Assembly: GCF_000332155.1 (NCBI RefSeq) | Contig: NZ_KB235904.1 | Location: 506,208-566,977 of the forward strand | Direction of reading: 5' to 3' | DNA from: Kamptonema formosum PCC 6407 | GTDB taxonomy: Bacteria; Cyanobacteriota; Cyanobacteriia; Cyanobacteriales; Microcoleaceae | DNA length: 60,770 nt | Part shown: positions 54,188-60,770 of the stretch, in pieces | Layout of the letters: each line of letters opens with the position of its first letter | Numbering within the stretch: position 1 is the stretch's first letter | The notes under the pieces: generated by a model | Told to the model about the DNA's origin: nothing | Database searches by the model: none | The model's input: only the letters and a program-made list of their open reading frames with translations | Made by a program: the position numbers and the translations under genes

Positions 54188-55555
54188 ATGAATTGTGAAC
54201 TGCTGCAACAAGTGCGGGTGTTAGATCCCGTTTCTGGAACCGATAAAATTGCTGATGTTCTGATCGCAAACGGTGATATTAAAACAATTCAGGAAAGTAT
54301 TTCTGACTGGCCGCCAGATACTCAAGTACGGGAATGCCAAGGTCTAATTTTAGGGCCTGGATTGGTGGATATTTACAGCCACAGCGGGGAACCGGGGTTT
54401 GAAGAACGGGAAACTCTGGAATCTTTAATCAAAGCTGCGGTGGCTGGTGGGTTTACGCGGTTGGCGATTTTACCGACGACGACACCGCCGTTAGATCGTC
54501 CGGGGGGTTTAGCTTTGCTAAAATCTAAAGTCTCCAATCCGCAGGCTCGAATCCAATTCTGGGGTGCTCTTACCTTGGGTTTAGAAGGGCAACAGATGGC
54601 AGAGCTGGCAGATTTGGCGGATTCGGGGGTAATCGGGTTTACTGATGGTTTGCCGCTGTCTAATCTGGCTCTAGTGAGACGTTTGTTGGAATATGTGAAG
54701 CCTTTTGATTTGCCTGTGGCTTTTTGGCCGTGCGATCGCAGATTAGCAGGAAATGGGGCTGCCCGTGAGGGAGTGCAGTCAATTACTTTGGGTTTGCCCG
54801 GAAATCCCGCGATCGCAGAAACTTCGGCTTTAGCAGCTTTATTGGAATTAGTTGAGGCGACGGGTACTCCTGTCCATATTATGCGCGTTTCTTGCGATCG
54901 CAGTGTCGAACTCATTAAAACCGCTAAGAAACGAGGATTACCTGTAACTGCGAGTACAACTTGGATGCACTTATTGTTAAATACGGATGCGATCGCCGGG
55001 ATTGGGGAGTGGGGGAGCGGAGGAGCGGGGGAGATGGGGAGCAGGGGAGCGGGGGAGCAGGGGAGCGGGGGAGATGGGGAGTGGGGGAGATTTTCCTTTC
55101 CTTATGACCCTAGTTTACGCTTAGAACCACCTTTAGGTAATCCTGATGACCAATTAGCGTTAATTCGAGGGGTGAAGGAGGGAGCGATCGATGCGATCGC
55201 TATTGACCACAGTCCCTATACTTATGAAGAAAAGACCGTTGCCTTTGCAGATGCTCCCCCAGGGGCGATCGGCTTAGAATTAGCATTGTCTTTACTGTGG
55301 CATAAATTAGTTGAGACAGGCCAATTGTCTGCTTTGGAATTGTGGCGGGTTTTAAGTGCAGGGCCATCCCTTTGTATCAGACAAACTCCCGCCGTCGCAG
55401 TACCCGGAATCTCTGCGGAATTGACTTTGTTTAACCCTCAACAGAGTTGGAAAGTCGAACAGGCAAGCCTCAAATCCCTCTCTGTAAATACCCCTTGGTT
55501 AGGTCAACAACTTATCGGCAAAGTTGTGAAAACATGGAACCGCCAAGGCGGTTAG
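54188..55555 (+). CDS. Dihydroorotase-family amidohydrolase with degenerate metal site and repeat insertion
   Basis: Resembles class I dihydroorotase throughout, but the metal motif DxHxHxREPG reads DIYSHSGEPG (residues 61-70): first His is Tyr63, the second (His65) remains and Arg is Gly67. Later it keeps IDHSPYTYEEK and PPGAIGLELALSLL. It is therefore likely a non-catalytic or altered paralog, possibly a structural partner as known for pseudo-dihydroorotases bound to aspartate transcarbamoylase (family knowledge). Residues ~272-302 are a G/E/S-rich repeat insertion before YDPSLRLEPPLGNPDDQ. The last residues NRQGG and TAG stop are encoded by the dispersed palindrome. Start ATG 54188. Confidence 0.85.
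   Translation: MNCELLQQVRVLDPVSGTDKIADVLIANGDIKTIQESISDWPPDTQVRECQGLILGPGLVDIYSHSGEPGFEERETLESLIKAAVAGGFTRLAILPTTTPPLDRPGGLALLKSKVSNPQARIQFWGALTLGLEGQQMAELADLADSGVIGFTDGLPLSNLALVRRLLEYVKPFDLPVAFWPCDRRLAGNGAAREGVQSITLGLPGNPAIAETSALAALLELVEATGTPVHIMRVSCDRSVELIKTAKKRGLPVTASTTWMHLLLNTDAIAGIGEWGSGGAGEMGSRGAGEQGSGGDGEWGRFSFPYDPSLRLEPPLGNPDDQLALIRGVKEGAIDAIAIDHSPYTYEEKTVAFADAPPGAIGLELALSLLWHKLVETGQLSALELWRVLSAGPSLCIRQTPAVAVPGISAELTLFNPQQSWKVEQASLKSLSVNTPWLGQQLIGKVVKTWNRQGG
55003..55095 (+). repeat. In-frame GGGGGAGCG array inside the dihydroorotase-like gene
   Basis: About ten 9-bp units (GGGGAGCGG, GGGGAGATG, GGGGAGCAG) encode G-E/S-G/A sequence. No C-rich return arm is present, unlike in pyrD and the phosphate transporter gene. 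Confidence 0.85.
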
Positions 55556-55721
55556 GGGCTAGGGACTAGGGGCTAGAGGCTAGGGAAGAGATGGGGAAGA
55601 TGGGGGAGAGGGAGGAGATGGGGAAGGTAAGTAGGAGGGATTAGCCATTACCAATTACCAATTATCAATTACCAATTATCAATTACCAGTTAACAGTTAA
55701 CAGTTAACAGTTAACAGTTAA
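55536..55721. repeat. Palindrome, CTAGGGG, GGGGAAGAT, CCAATTA and TTAACAG arrays
   Basis: AACCGCCAAGGCGGTTAGG (55536-55554) spans the stop codon of the upstream gene. CTAGGGG and G-rich units follow (to ~55640), then CAATTAC/CAATTAT units and TTAACAG units (about 55687-55721) that end at the lepB stop codon. Confidence 0.8.
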
Positions 55722-56336
55722 CTATTTCGTTTTAGTGGGATAGAGAGGATCGGGATTTACATATCCAGCACGATTAGGAGGCCAAAAACGCACAACTGCA
55801 CGGCCGATGATATTGCCGCTAGGGACAAAACCCCAGTAATGGCTGTCACAGCTAGCATTGCGGTTGTCGCCGAGCACTAAGTAAGAATTTTTGGGTACGA
55901 TCGCAGGCCCATAGGGGTAATGCGGGATTTCTTCAATATACTTTTCCTGAATAGGCTGATTATTGATGTAGACCTTTCCCTCCTTAACCTCCACCTGTTC
56001 TCCAGGTAGTCCGATTACTCGCTTAATATAAGCATCTTTCAGTGGGGGTGGCTGTCCCGTACACAGACTCGCAGAGTCGGGAGGCATGAATACCACAATA
56101 TCTCCCCGTTCCGGCTCTTGAAAGCGGTAACTCAGCTTATCTATAATCAGGCGATCGTTAATCTGCAACGTTGGCAGCATTGAGCCTGTAGGAATGTAGC
56201 GAGCTTCAGCAACTAAGGTACGGATGCCAAAGGCCAAGACTGCTGCTAAGCCAATCGTCTTGAGTCCTTCTATCCAGGGATTTTCGCGGTCTTGAGAGGA
56301 ATTATCATCTGCTGCTGGCTTGTCTGGACGAGGCAT
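55722..56336 (-). CDS. lepB: Signal peptidase I
   Basis: Membrane-bound Ser/Lys protease that removes signal peptides from exported proteins. One N-terminal membrane helix (LKTIGLAAVLAFGIRTLVA) is followed by the catalytic serine motif YIPTGSMLPTL (Ser52), DKLSYRF, the general-base lysine in AYIKRVIGLPGEQ (Lys105), and GDNRNASCDSHYWGFVP. Length 204 is standard for cyanobacteria, which usually have two such genes. Start ATG 56336. It lies on the opposite strand between the two dihydroorotase-family genes. Confidence 0.95.
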   Translation of the reverse strand: MPRPDKPAADDNSSQDRENPWIEGLKTIGLAAVLAFGIRTLVAEARYIPTGSMLPTLQINDRLIIDKLSYRFQEPERGDIVVFMPPDSASLCTGQPPPLKDAYIKRVIGLPGEQVEVKEGKVYINNQPIQEKYIEEIPHYPYGPAIVPKNSYLVLGDNRNASCDSHYWGFVPSGNIIGRAVVRFWPPNRAGYVNPDPLYPTKTK

Positions 56337-56485
56337 AAGCTTTTAATGACTGGACTGGGTACAAATTATAACAGAATGGCATGAAAACCCTCTGAACTTT
56401 AGTTCAGAGATGAAAGACCGTAACAGGACTTTTTCACCTGCCTCTGGACAATTCTATTGCTATTTGTATGTGAATACTATAAATT

Positions 56486-56536
56486 ATAACAATTAACAGT
56501 TAACAGTTAACCGTTAACCGTTAACTGTTAACCCTT
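56486..56536. repeat. TTAACAG/TTAACCG array upstream of pyrC
   Basis: Seven heptamer units fill the leader of the pyrC gene, ending 25 bases before its ATG. Confidence 0.75.
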
Positions 56537-56560
56537 AACAATTAACTTTAGCTCAAAATT

Positions 56561-57892
56561 ATGCCAACACCGTCAAGCCTGCTTATTCGCCGCGCTCGTA
56601 TCCTTTTACCTAACGGTGAGTTGATGACGGGCGATGTTGGGATATGCGGTGGAGAAATAGTCCAAGTCGCGTCTGAAATCCCTAGCCTTGATGGAGGTGT
56701 TGACAGAGAAATAGACGCGAATGGTTTAACTTTGTTACCAGGAGTTATTGACCCGCAAGTACACTTCCGAGAACCAGGGTTAGAACACAAGGAAGATTTG
56801 TTTACAGCTAGCAGTGCTTGTGCAAAGGGTGGCGTGACATCATTTCTAGAAATGCCAAATACGCGGCCGCTGACTACTACTCAAGCTGCTTTAGATGATA
56901 AGCTCAGGCGTGCCGCTGAAAAGTGTTTAGTTAATTATGGTTTTTTTATCGGCGCAACTGCTGAAAATTTGCCCGATCTACTAGATGCTCATCCGACACC
57001 AGGGATTAAGATTTTTATGGGTTCGATGCACGGCCCGTTATTGGTGGGTGGGGAAGAGAAGTTAGAGGCAATTTTTAGTAATGGCAAGCGGTTAATTGCC
57101 GTTCATGCTGAAGACCAAGCTAGAATTGAACAAAGGCGGCAGGAATTTGCAGGAAGTATAGATCCTGCTATCCACTCACAAATTCAGGACAATGAAGCGG
57201 CTTTATTAGCGACTAAGTTGGCTTTAAAATTATCGCATAAATATCAAAGACGGCTGCATATACTGCATTTATCGACTGGGGAAGAAGCCGAGTTATTGCG
57301 TGAAGATAAACCGAGTTGGGTAACGGCAGAAGTTACGCCACAACACTTGTTGTTAAATACAAGTGCTTATCAGCAAATTGGGACGCTAGCTCAGATGAAT
57401 CCGCCTCTACGATCGCCGCAAGATAACCAAATTCTCTGGCAAGCTTTACTGGACGGCGTAATTGATTTTATCGCCACAGATCACGCACCCCATACTTTAG
57501 AAGAAAAGGCTAAAGTTTATCCAAATACGCCTTCAGGGATGCCTGGAGTTGAGACTTCTTTGCCTTTAATGCTGACGCAAGCTATGGAGGGAAAATGTAC
57601 AGTTGCCCAAGTTGCTAACTGGATGTCTGCGGCTGTAGCTAAGGCTTATAAGATTCCGAATAAGGGTGCGATCGCGGCTGGTTATGATGCGGATTTAGTG
57701 TTAGTAGACTTAGAGAATTATCGCCCTGTTTTGCGGGAAGAATTATTGACAAAGTGTGGTTGGAGTCCCTTTGAAGGCTGGAATTTGACTGGGTGGCCGA
57801 GCGTGACTATCGTGGGAGGTCAAGTAGTTTATGAACAAGGGAAATTGAATACAAATGTTAGGGGAAAAGCCTTGACATTCGATCCAGATTAA
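56561..57892 (+). CDS. pyrC: Dihydroorotase (class I)
   Basis: Interconverts carbamoyl-aspartate and dihydroorotate in pyrimidine synthesis. The core is well preserved: GVIDPQVHFREPGLEHKEDL, GGVTSFLEMPNTRP, IFMGSMHGPLL (expected carbamylated-Lys region), HILHLSTGEE, and ATDHAPHTLEEK, ending GWSPFEGWNLTG and VVYEQGK. The usual HxH is QVH, so the first metal His is Gln; if I recall the cyanobacterial orthologs correctly this is normal for them, but it deserves checking. Length 443 is standard. Start ATG 56561. It is the more likely catalytic member of the pair in this window. Confidence 0.88.
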   Translation: MPTPSSLLIRRARILLPNGELMTGDVGICGGEIVQVASEIPSLDGGVDREIDANGLTLLPGVIDPQVHFREPGLEHKEDLFTASSACAKGGVTSFLEMPNTRPLTTTQAALDDKLRRAAEKCLVNYGFFIGATAENLPDLLDAHPTPGIKIFMGSMHGPLLVGGEEKLEAIFSNGKRLIAVHAEDQARIEQRRQEFAGSIDPAIHSQIQDNEAALLATKLALKLSHKYQRRLHILHLSTGEEAELLREDKPSWVTAEVTPQHLLLNTSAYQQIGTLAQMNPPLRSPQDNQILWQALLDGVIDFIATDHAPHTLEEKAKVYPNTPSGMPGVETSLPLMLTQAMEGKCTVAQVANWMSAAVAKAYKIPNKGAIAAGYDADLVLVDLENYRPVLREELLTKCGWSPFEGWNLTGWPSVTIVGGQVVYEQGKLNTNVRGKALTFDPD

Positions 57893-57905
57893 GCATGAAT
57901 ACAGT

Positions 57906-58232
57906 TTATACATTGGAGATAATTGGGCTGAGATTTTGGGGACTAATTCTCTGTAAGTGTTTAAAAATTTTCTCTCTGAGCTCAGGAAGATCGCAATGAA
58001 TAGAAATGCCTGCCATAGAATCCCATGCTAATGTCACTAGACGGTCTTCAATCTTGAAGTCTATGTAAATTTGGTCTATTCCCATAACTAATTCTTCAGT
58101 TTTGATGGCTGAAAAATTTTCTATGAAAATTTTTTCAAGTCGCTCGAGACATGATTCGTTTTCATCTTCTGTCTCGACAACTATCATTAACTCGTCAGGT
58201 TTGACGTAATGGGGAACTTGTCTAATTTTCAT
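57906..58232 (-). CDS. Candidate immunity protein of the third toxin-like pair
   Basis: 108-residue acidic alpha/beta protein (KIRQVPHYVKPDELMIVVET, IYIDFKIEDRLVTLAWDSMA, LPELREKIFKHLQRISPQNL). Its ATG overlaps the 3' end of the preceding toxin-like gene by 11 bp, so the two are translated together, toxin first. That order and the acidic charge fit an immunity protein. No family recognised. Confidence 0.6.
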   Translation of the reverse strand: MKIRQVPHYVKPDELMIVVETEDENESCLERLEKIFIENFSAIKTEELVMGIDQIYIDFKIEDRLVTLAWDSMAGISIHCDLPELREKIFKHLQRISPQNLSPIISNV

Positions 58233-58611
58233 TTTTTTGCTCTTTTTCTACACCAAATCGTCGATTGTATTGGGGATTTGTTCTCGTGGCACTCTCAATG
58301 ATTTCCTCCCAAGTCTTATTTTGTATATTGCGGAGATACTCAAAAGTAGGGCCGAGCTCATTACCGTACAGTTCAAGATTCCGCCTGTAAATTACTTCTC
58401 GTTGTGGAAGTGGAGTTAGGTCTTTATATTTTACCCCAATCTCTCGCCGCAGTCTATATACCTCTATGGCTATCTCTTCATCAGTTCTCCCAACCGCCCG
58501 AAGTTCTGTAACTATTGATGTTAGAGCCTTTACTTCTTCGACATAAGCTGCTCGAAGTTGTCTAAGTTGTGAGTCGTCAAAGGGTTGGTTGGGATTGGAG
58601 ATATCAGTCAT
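58222..58611 (-). CDS. Toxin-like domain protein, third orphan pair
   Basis: 129 residues: a short acidic N-terminus, a helical region ([40 protein letters not shown]), then LTPLPQREVIYRRNLELYGN and LGPTFEYLRNIQNKTWEEII ending SATRTNPQYNRRFG. From memory the C-terminal half closely resembles a toxin module at the end of Rhs-type polymorphic toxins (REIGVKYKDLTP..LR..IY.RNL..YG..LGPT..YLR..GK.W..IIESA.R). Here it is a complete small gene with its own ATG and no secretion domain. Activity unknown. Confidence 0.6.
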   Translation of the reverse strand: MTDISNPNQPFDDSQLRQLRAAYVEEVKALTSIVTELRAVGRTDEEIAIEVYRLRREIGVKYKDLTPLPQREVIYRRNLELYGNELGPTFEYLRNIQNKTWEEIIESATRTNPQYNRRFGVEKEQKNEN

Positions 58612-58654
58612 GGGATTGTTTGTTTAATGGTAAACTTGAAACAAATAAAAAATC

Positions 58655-59104
58655 TCAAATCTCCAATTTAAAATCCGCTAATTCTCCAATCCCAACTATC
58701 TCAACTTGCCGCCCCCGATCCTGATAAGTCAAACAAATCTGCAAATAATTATCAGGTTTATATTGTAACCTTTCTGCCCATTCAATGGCCACAATTCCCA
58801 GAGGCATTTCTATCCCTTCCCAGTAAGCTTGTAAATTTAATGTCTCCACTTCCCTAATTTCCAATCGATACAAATCCAAGTGATAAAGAGGAACGCGACC
58901 ATCTAAATACTCATTAATTATGGTAAAAGTGGGACTATCAATCGAGTCTTTAATTCCCAATCCTGCACCGATTCCTTGAACTAGGCTAGTTTTGCCCGCA
59001 CCTAAATCTCCTTCTAATAAAATTACGCTACCTGGGGGGAGCGATCTCCCCAATGCCATCCCTAAACAGCGCGTGGCCTCAGCATTTGGCAGAGAGATTT
59101 TCAT
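58655..59104 (-). CDS. tsaE: tRNA threonylcarbamoyladenosine biosynthesis ATPase TsaE
   Basis: ATPase partner of TsaB/TsaD in making t6A37 of ANN-decoding tRNAs. Walker A is LEGDLGAGKTSLVQGIGAGL, then SPTFTIINEYLDG, LYHLDLYRLE and a WAERL motif in VAIEWAERLQ. Length 149 is typical. ATG 59104 is preferred over the TTG six bases earlier. It is on the same strand as the toxin-like pair downstream, 43 bp away, but a functional link is unlikely. Confidence 0.94.
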   Translation of the reverse strand: MKISLPNAEATRCLGMALGRSLPPGSVILLEGDLGAGKTSLVQGIGAGLGIKDSIDSPTFTIINEYLDGRVPLYHLDLYRLEIREVETLNLQAYWEGIEMPLGIVAIEWAERLQYKPDNYLQICLTYQDRGRQVEIVGIGELADFKLEI

Positions 59105-59192
59105 ATTCAAGCCCCGATAACAGTTATTGAGTACAAAGGAATTGTCAAGGAATTGTCTATGTTTCTAACTCAAAGCTACATTCCAAGTCCAA

Positions 59193-60593
59193 TTAATTAT
59201 TTTGAGCCTTGCTGTACCATCGTAACAGGACTCTTGCTAACCGCTGAGAATTGTGCCGCACTAAACCAGTTTTCTCATCTTCATCCATAACATTAGTGAA
59301 AACTATTCTCCGTCCTAATCTCGTGATTTCCTCGCGGTCTAAAATAACTGGATTGCAGCCTTCTAGAGAGTAGCGAATTATGGCTTTTGCAGAAGGAACT
59401 TTGCGTTGTACTACTACTGCATCAAATAGCTGTTGACCGCAGGCGTTATCAATAGCGCGGATGTGGTCGGCGACAGTATATCCTTGAGTTTCGCCGGGTT
59501 GGGTCATAATGTTGCAGACATAAATGCGGGGAACTTGGCGAGATGCGATCGCCTCTGCGATTTCAGATACTAAAAGATTCGGAATTACACTCGTGTAGAG
59601 ACTACCAGGGCCAATAATAATATAATCAGCTTCTTTAATTGCTTGTAAAGCTCTTGGCAATGCTGGAGGATTAGCCGGAGTGCAGCCAATTTTGAGAATT
59701 TTACCATTAGCTTCTGTAATGCTGGATTCGCCATCAATTCTGCGACCGTCGGCTAATTCCGCCCACAGATGAACGTCGCTGAGAGTAGCAGGGAGTACTT
59801 GTCCTCTAACGGCTAAGACTTTAGAACTAGCTGCGATCGCCTGTTCCAAATCTCCAGCAATATCGCTCATCGCCGTTAAAAATAAATTCCCAAAACTGTG
59901 ACCAACTAAACCGTCACCGGCCCGAAACCGATATTGAAACAATTCAGTTAATAACTTTTCTTCATCTGCCAAAGCTGCCAAACAGTTGCGAATATCTCCC
60001 GGTGGCAAAACCCCAATTTCCCGGCGCAATCGCCCAGAAGAGCCGCCGTCATCTGCTACGGTGACGATCGCTGTAATATTAGCGCTGTAATCTTTAAGTC
60101 CCCTCAACAAAGTAGAAAGACCTGTACCACCACCGATCGCCACAATCTTCGGCCCTCGGTGCAAGCGGCGGTGATTGAGAAGGCGATCGACCAATTCCTC
60201 GTCCCCTTCTGGCATCAGCACGCTTGTAATCGAGTTCAAGCTACGGTTTTGACCCCAAAGGATGAAAAGAATACCCCCGATGAGCATCAGTGGGCCGGAG
60301 ATATAATTGGGTACGACGGCCGTAATCCATCCCAAAAAATGTTTGAGGAACTGAAGGGTGTAAAAAATTGGGGTCATTCCAGTCCAAATCGCTAGGCCCA
60401 GACTGGTGAGGATTACGCCCCCCGCACTTAAAAGCAGCCAGCGTTTCACCAGCAATCCAGGGGCCAACCACTTAAACCACTGGTACACGCGACCAACACG
60501 GTATGAGCGGCTGGAACGGTCAGGATGCAGAGCAAAGGTCTGTTTTGCTTTAACAAGGGCGCGGAGAGCTTTAGGAAGCGAACTAATTGACAT
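59193..60593 (-). CDS. yvcK: YvcK-type gluconeogenesis factor with N-terminal membrane region
   Basis: UDP-sugar-binding regulatory protein of the YvcK/CofD-like family that controls carbon flux and cell-wall synthesis. The first ~130 residues form two to three membrane helices ([38 protein letters not shown]), typical of cyanobacterial and other long versions. The soluble core starts [20 protein letters not shown], then [40 protein letters not shown] and [19 protein letters not shown]. Length 466 matches the family. Start ATG 60593. Confidence 0.92.
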   Translation of the reverse strand: MSISSLPKALRALVKAKQTFALHPDRSSRSYRVGRVYQWFKWLAPGLLVKRWLLLSAGGVILTSLGLAIWTGMTPIFYTLQFLKHFLGWITAVVPNYISGPLMLIGGILFILWGQNRSLNSITSVLMPEGDEELVDRLLNHRRLHRGPKIVAIGGGTGLSTLLRGLKDYSANITAIVTVADDGGSSGRLRREIGVLPPGDIRNCLAALADEEKLLTELFQYRFRAGDGLVGHSFGNLFLTAMSDIAGDLEQAIAASSKVLAVRGQVLPATLSDVHLWAELADGRRIDGESSITEANGKILKIGCTPANPPALPRALQAIKEADYIIIGPGSLYTSVIPNLLVSEIAEAIASRQVPRIYVCNIMTQPGETQGYTVADHIRAIDNACGQQLFDAVVVQRKVPSAKAIIRYSLEGCNPVILDREEITRLGRRIVFTNVMDEDEKTGLVRHNSQRLARVLLRWYSKAQNN

Positions 60594-60679
60594 GGTGAAT
60601 TAGTCTCAGAGGTATGAGAACAGCTTGAGCTGACAAATTTACCATACAGGACTGTTTGGATTCTGGCAGGTTAAAGGAG

Positions 60680-60770
60680 GAGATGGGGGGATGGGAGGTG
60701 GGGGGATGGGGAGGATGGGGGAGATGGGGAAGATGGGGAGGATGGGGGAGATGGGGAAGATGGGGAGGAT
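60680..60770. repeat. GGGGAGGAT/GGGGAAGAT array at the right edge
   Basis: At least nine 9-bp G-rich units, still continuing at the last base. The same array type opens the window at base 1, which suggests the window edges were set by this repeat. Confidence 0.85.

Noticed and set aside
54373-54915. 180-residue minus-strand open frame
   Set aside because: Antisense shadow of the dihydroorotase-like gene, created by its codon bias; low-complexity K/P/S/A composition.

Overview
The window looks like chromosomal DNA of a filamentous cyanobacterium of the Oscillatoriales type (Microcoleus/Oscillatoria-like). The signs are the very frequent HIP1 palindrome GCGATCGC, dense arrays of 7-bp and 9-bp tandem repeats, several families of small foldback elements, and cyanobacterial gene families: a stand-alone N-terminal domain of the orange carotenoid protein, a CtaA-type copper ATPase, a TIGR03032-TPR protein and a DUF4351/Rpn-type nuclease. 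No gene identity was checked against a database. Family names come from motifs and memory. Both ends of the window lie in the same G-rich repeat, as would happen if an assembly broke there.

Most of the window is ordinary housekeeping. 1-12 kb: phosphate permease (5' truncated), EamA transporter with a coiled-coil N-terminus, mercaptopyruvate sulfurtransferase, MnmD-type tRNA methyltransferase, GlmU, ROK sugar kinase, CTP synthase. 12-25 kb: VIT/VWA surface protein, glyoxalase I, Rpn nuclease, a damaged toxin-antitoxin locus containing an internally deleted IS701-like element, ClpB flanked on both sides by orphan toxin/immunity-like pairs, HtpG, ribosomal protein L28. 25-34 kb: TIGR03032-TPR-glycosyltransferase-like protein, a dead adhesin-type gene, HDAC-like deacetylase, alpha/beta hydrolase, a probable small RNA, HAD phosphatase, helical carotenoid protein, and a nuclease gene whose 3' end is tandemly duplicated. 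34-43 kb: prolyl-tRNA synthetase coupled to a truncated membrane protein that collides with a truncated GAF sensor kinase, then PyrD, a SanA/YdcF protein and a transaldolase-family aldolase. 43-53 kb: HolB, thymidylate kinase, copper ATPase, small membrane proteins, CPBP protease. 52-61 kb: double-domain histidine phosphatase, two dihydroorotase-family genes around signal peptidase I, a third toxin/immunity-like pair, TsaE and YvcK. Pyrimidine and nucleotide synthesis is well represented (pyrG, pyrD, two pyrC-type genes, tmk), but these genes are scattered rather than in one operon.

The most unusual feature is how the repeats relate to the genes. The same purine-rich tandem repeats that fill intergenic DNA also lie in frame inside five conserved proteins (phosphate permease, GAF kinase, PyrD, CtaA, dihydroorotase-like). 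Only repeat types without stop codons occur there, and the purine-rich strand is always the coding strand. Other arrays (CCCCTAG, TTAACAG and TAACAAC types) begin within a few bases of stop or start codons, and one dispersed palindrome supplies the last residues and stop codon of at least two genes.

The second theme is decay and rearrangement: three orphan toxin/immunity-like pairs, a MazF-type toxin cut off after about ten codons, two convergent genes truncated against each other, and a kinase tail left next to holB. Candidate overlooked genes are a 35-residue membrane peptide at 15081-15188 and a promoter-plus-terminator small RNA at about 30770-30833.
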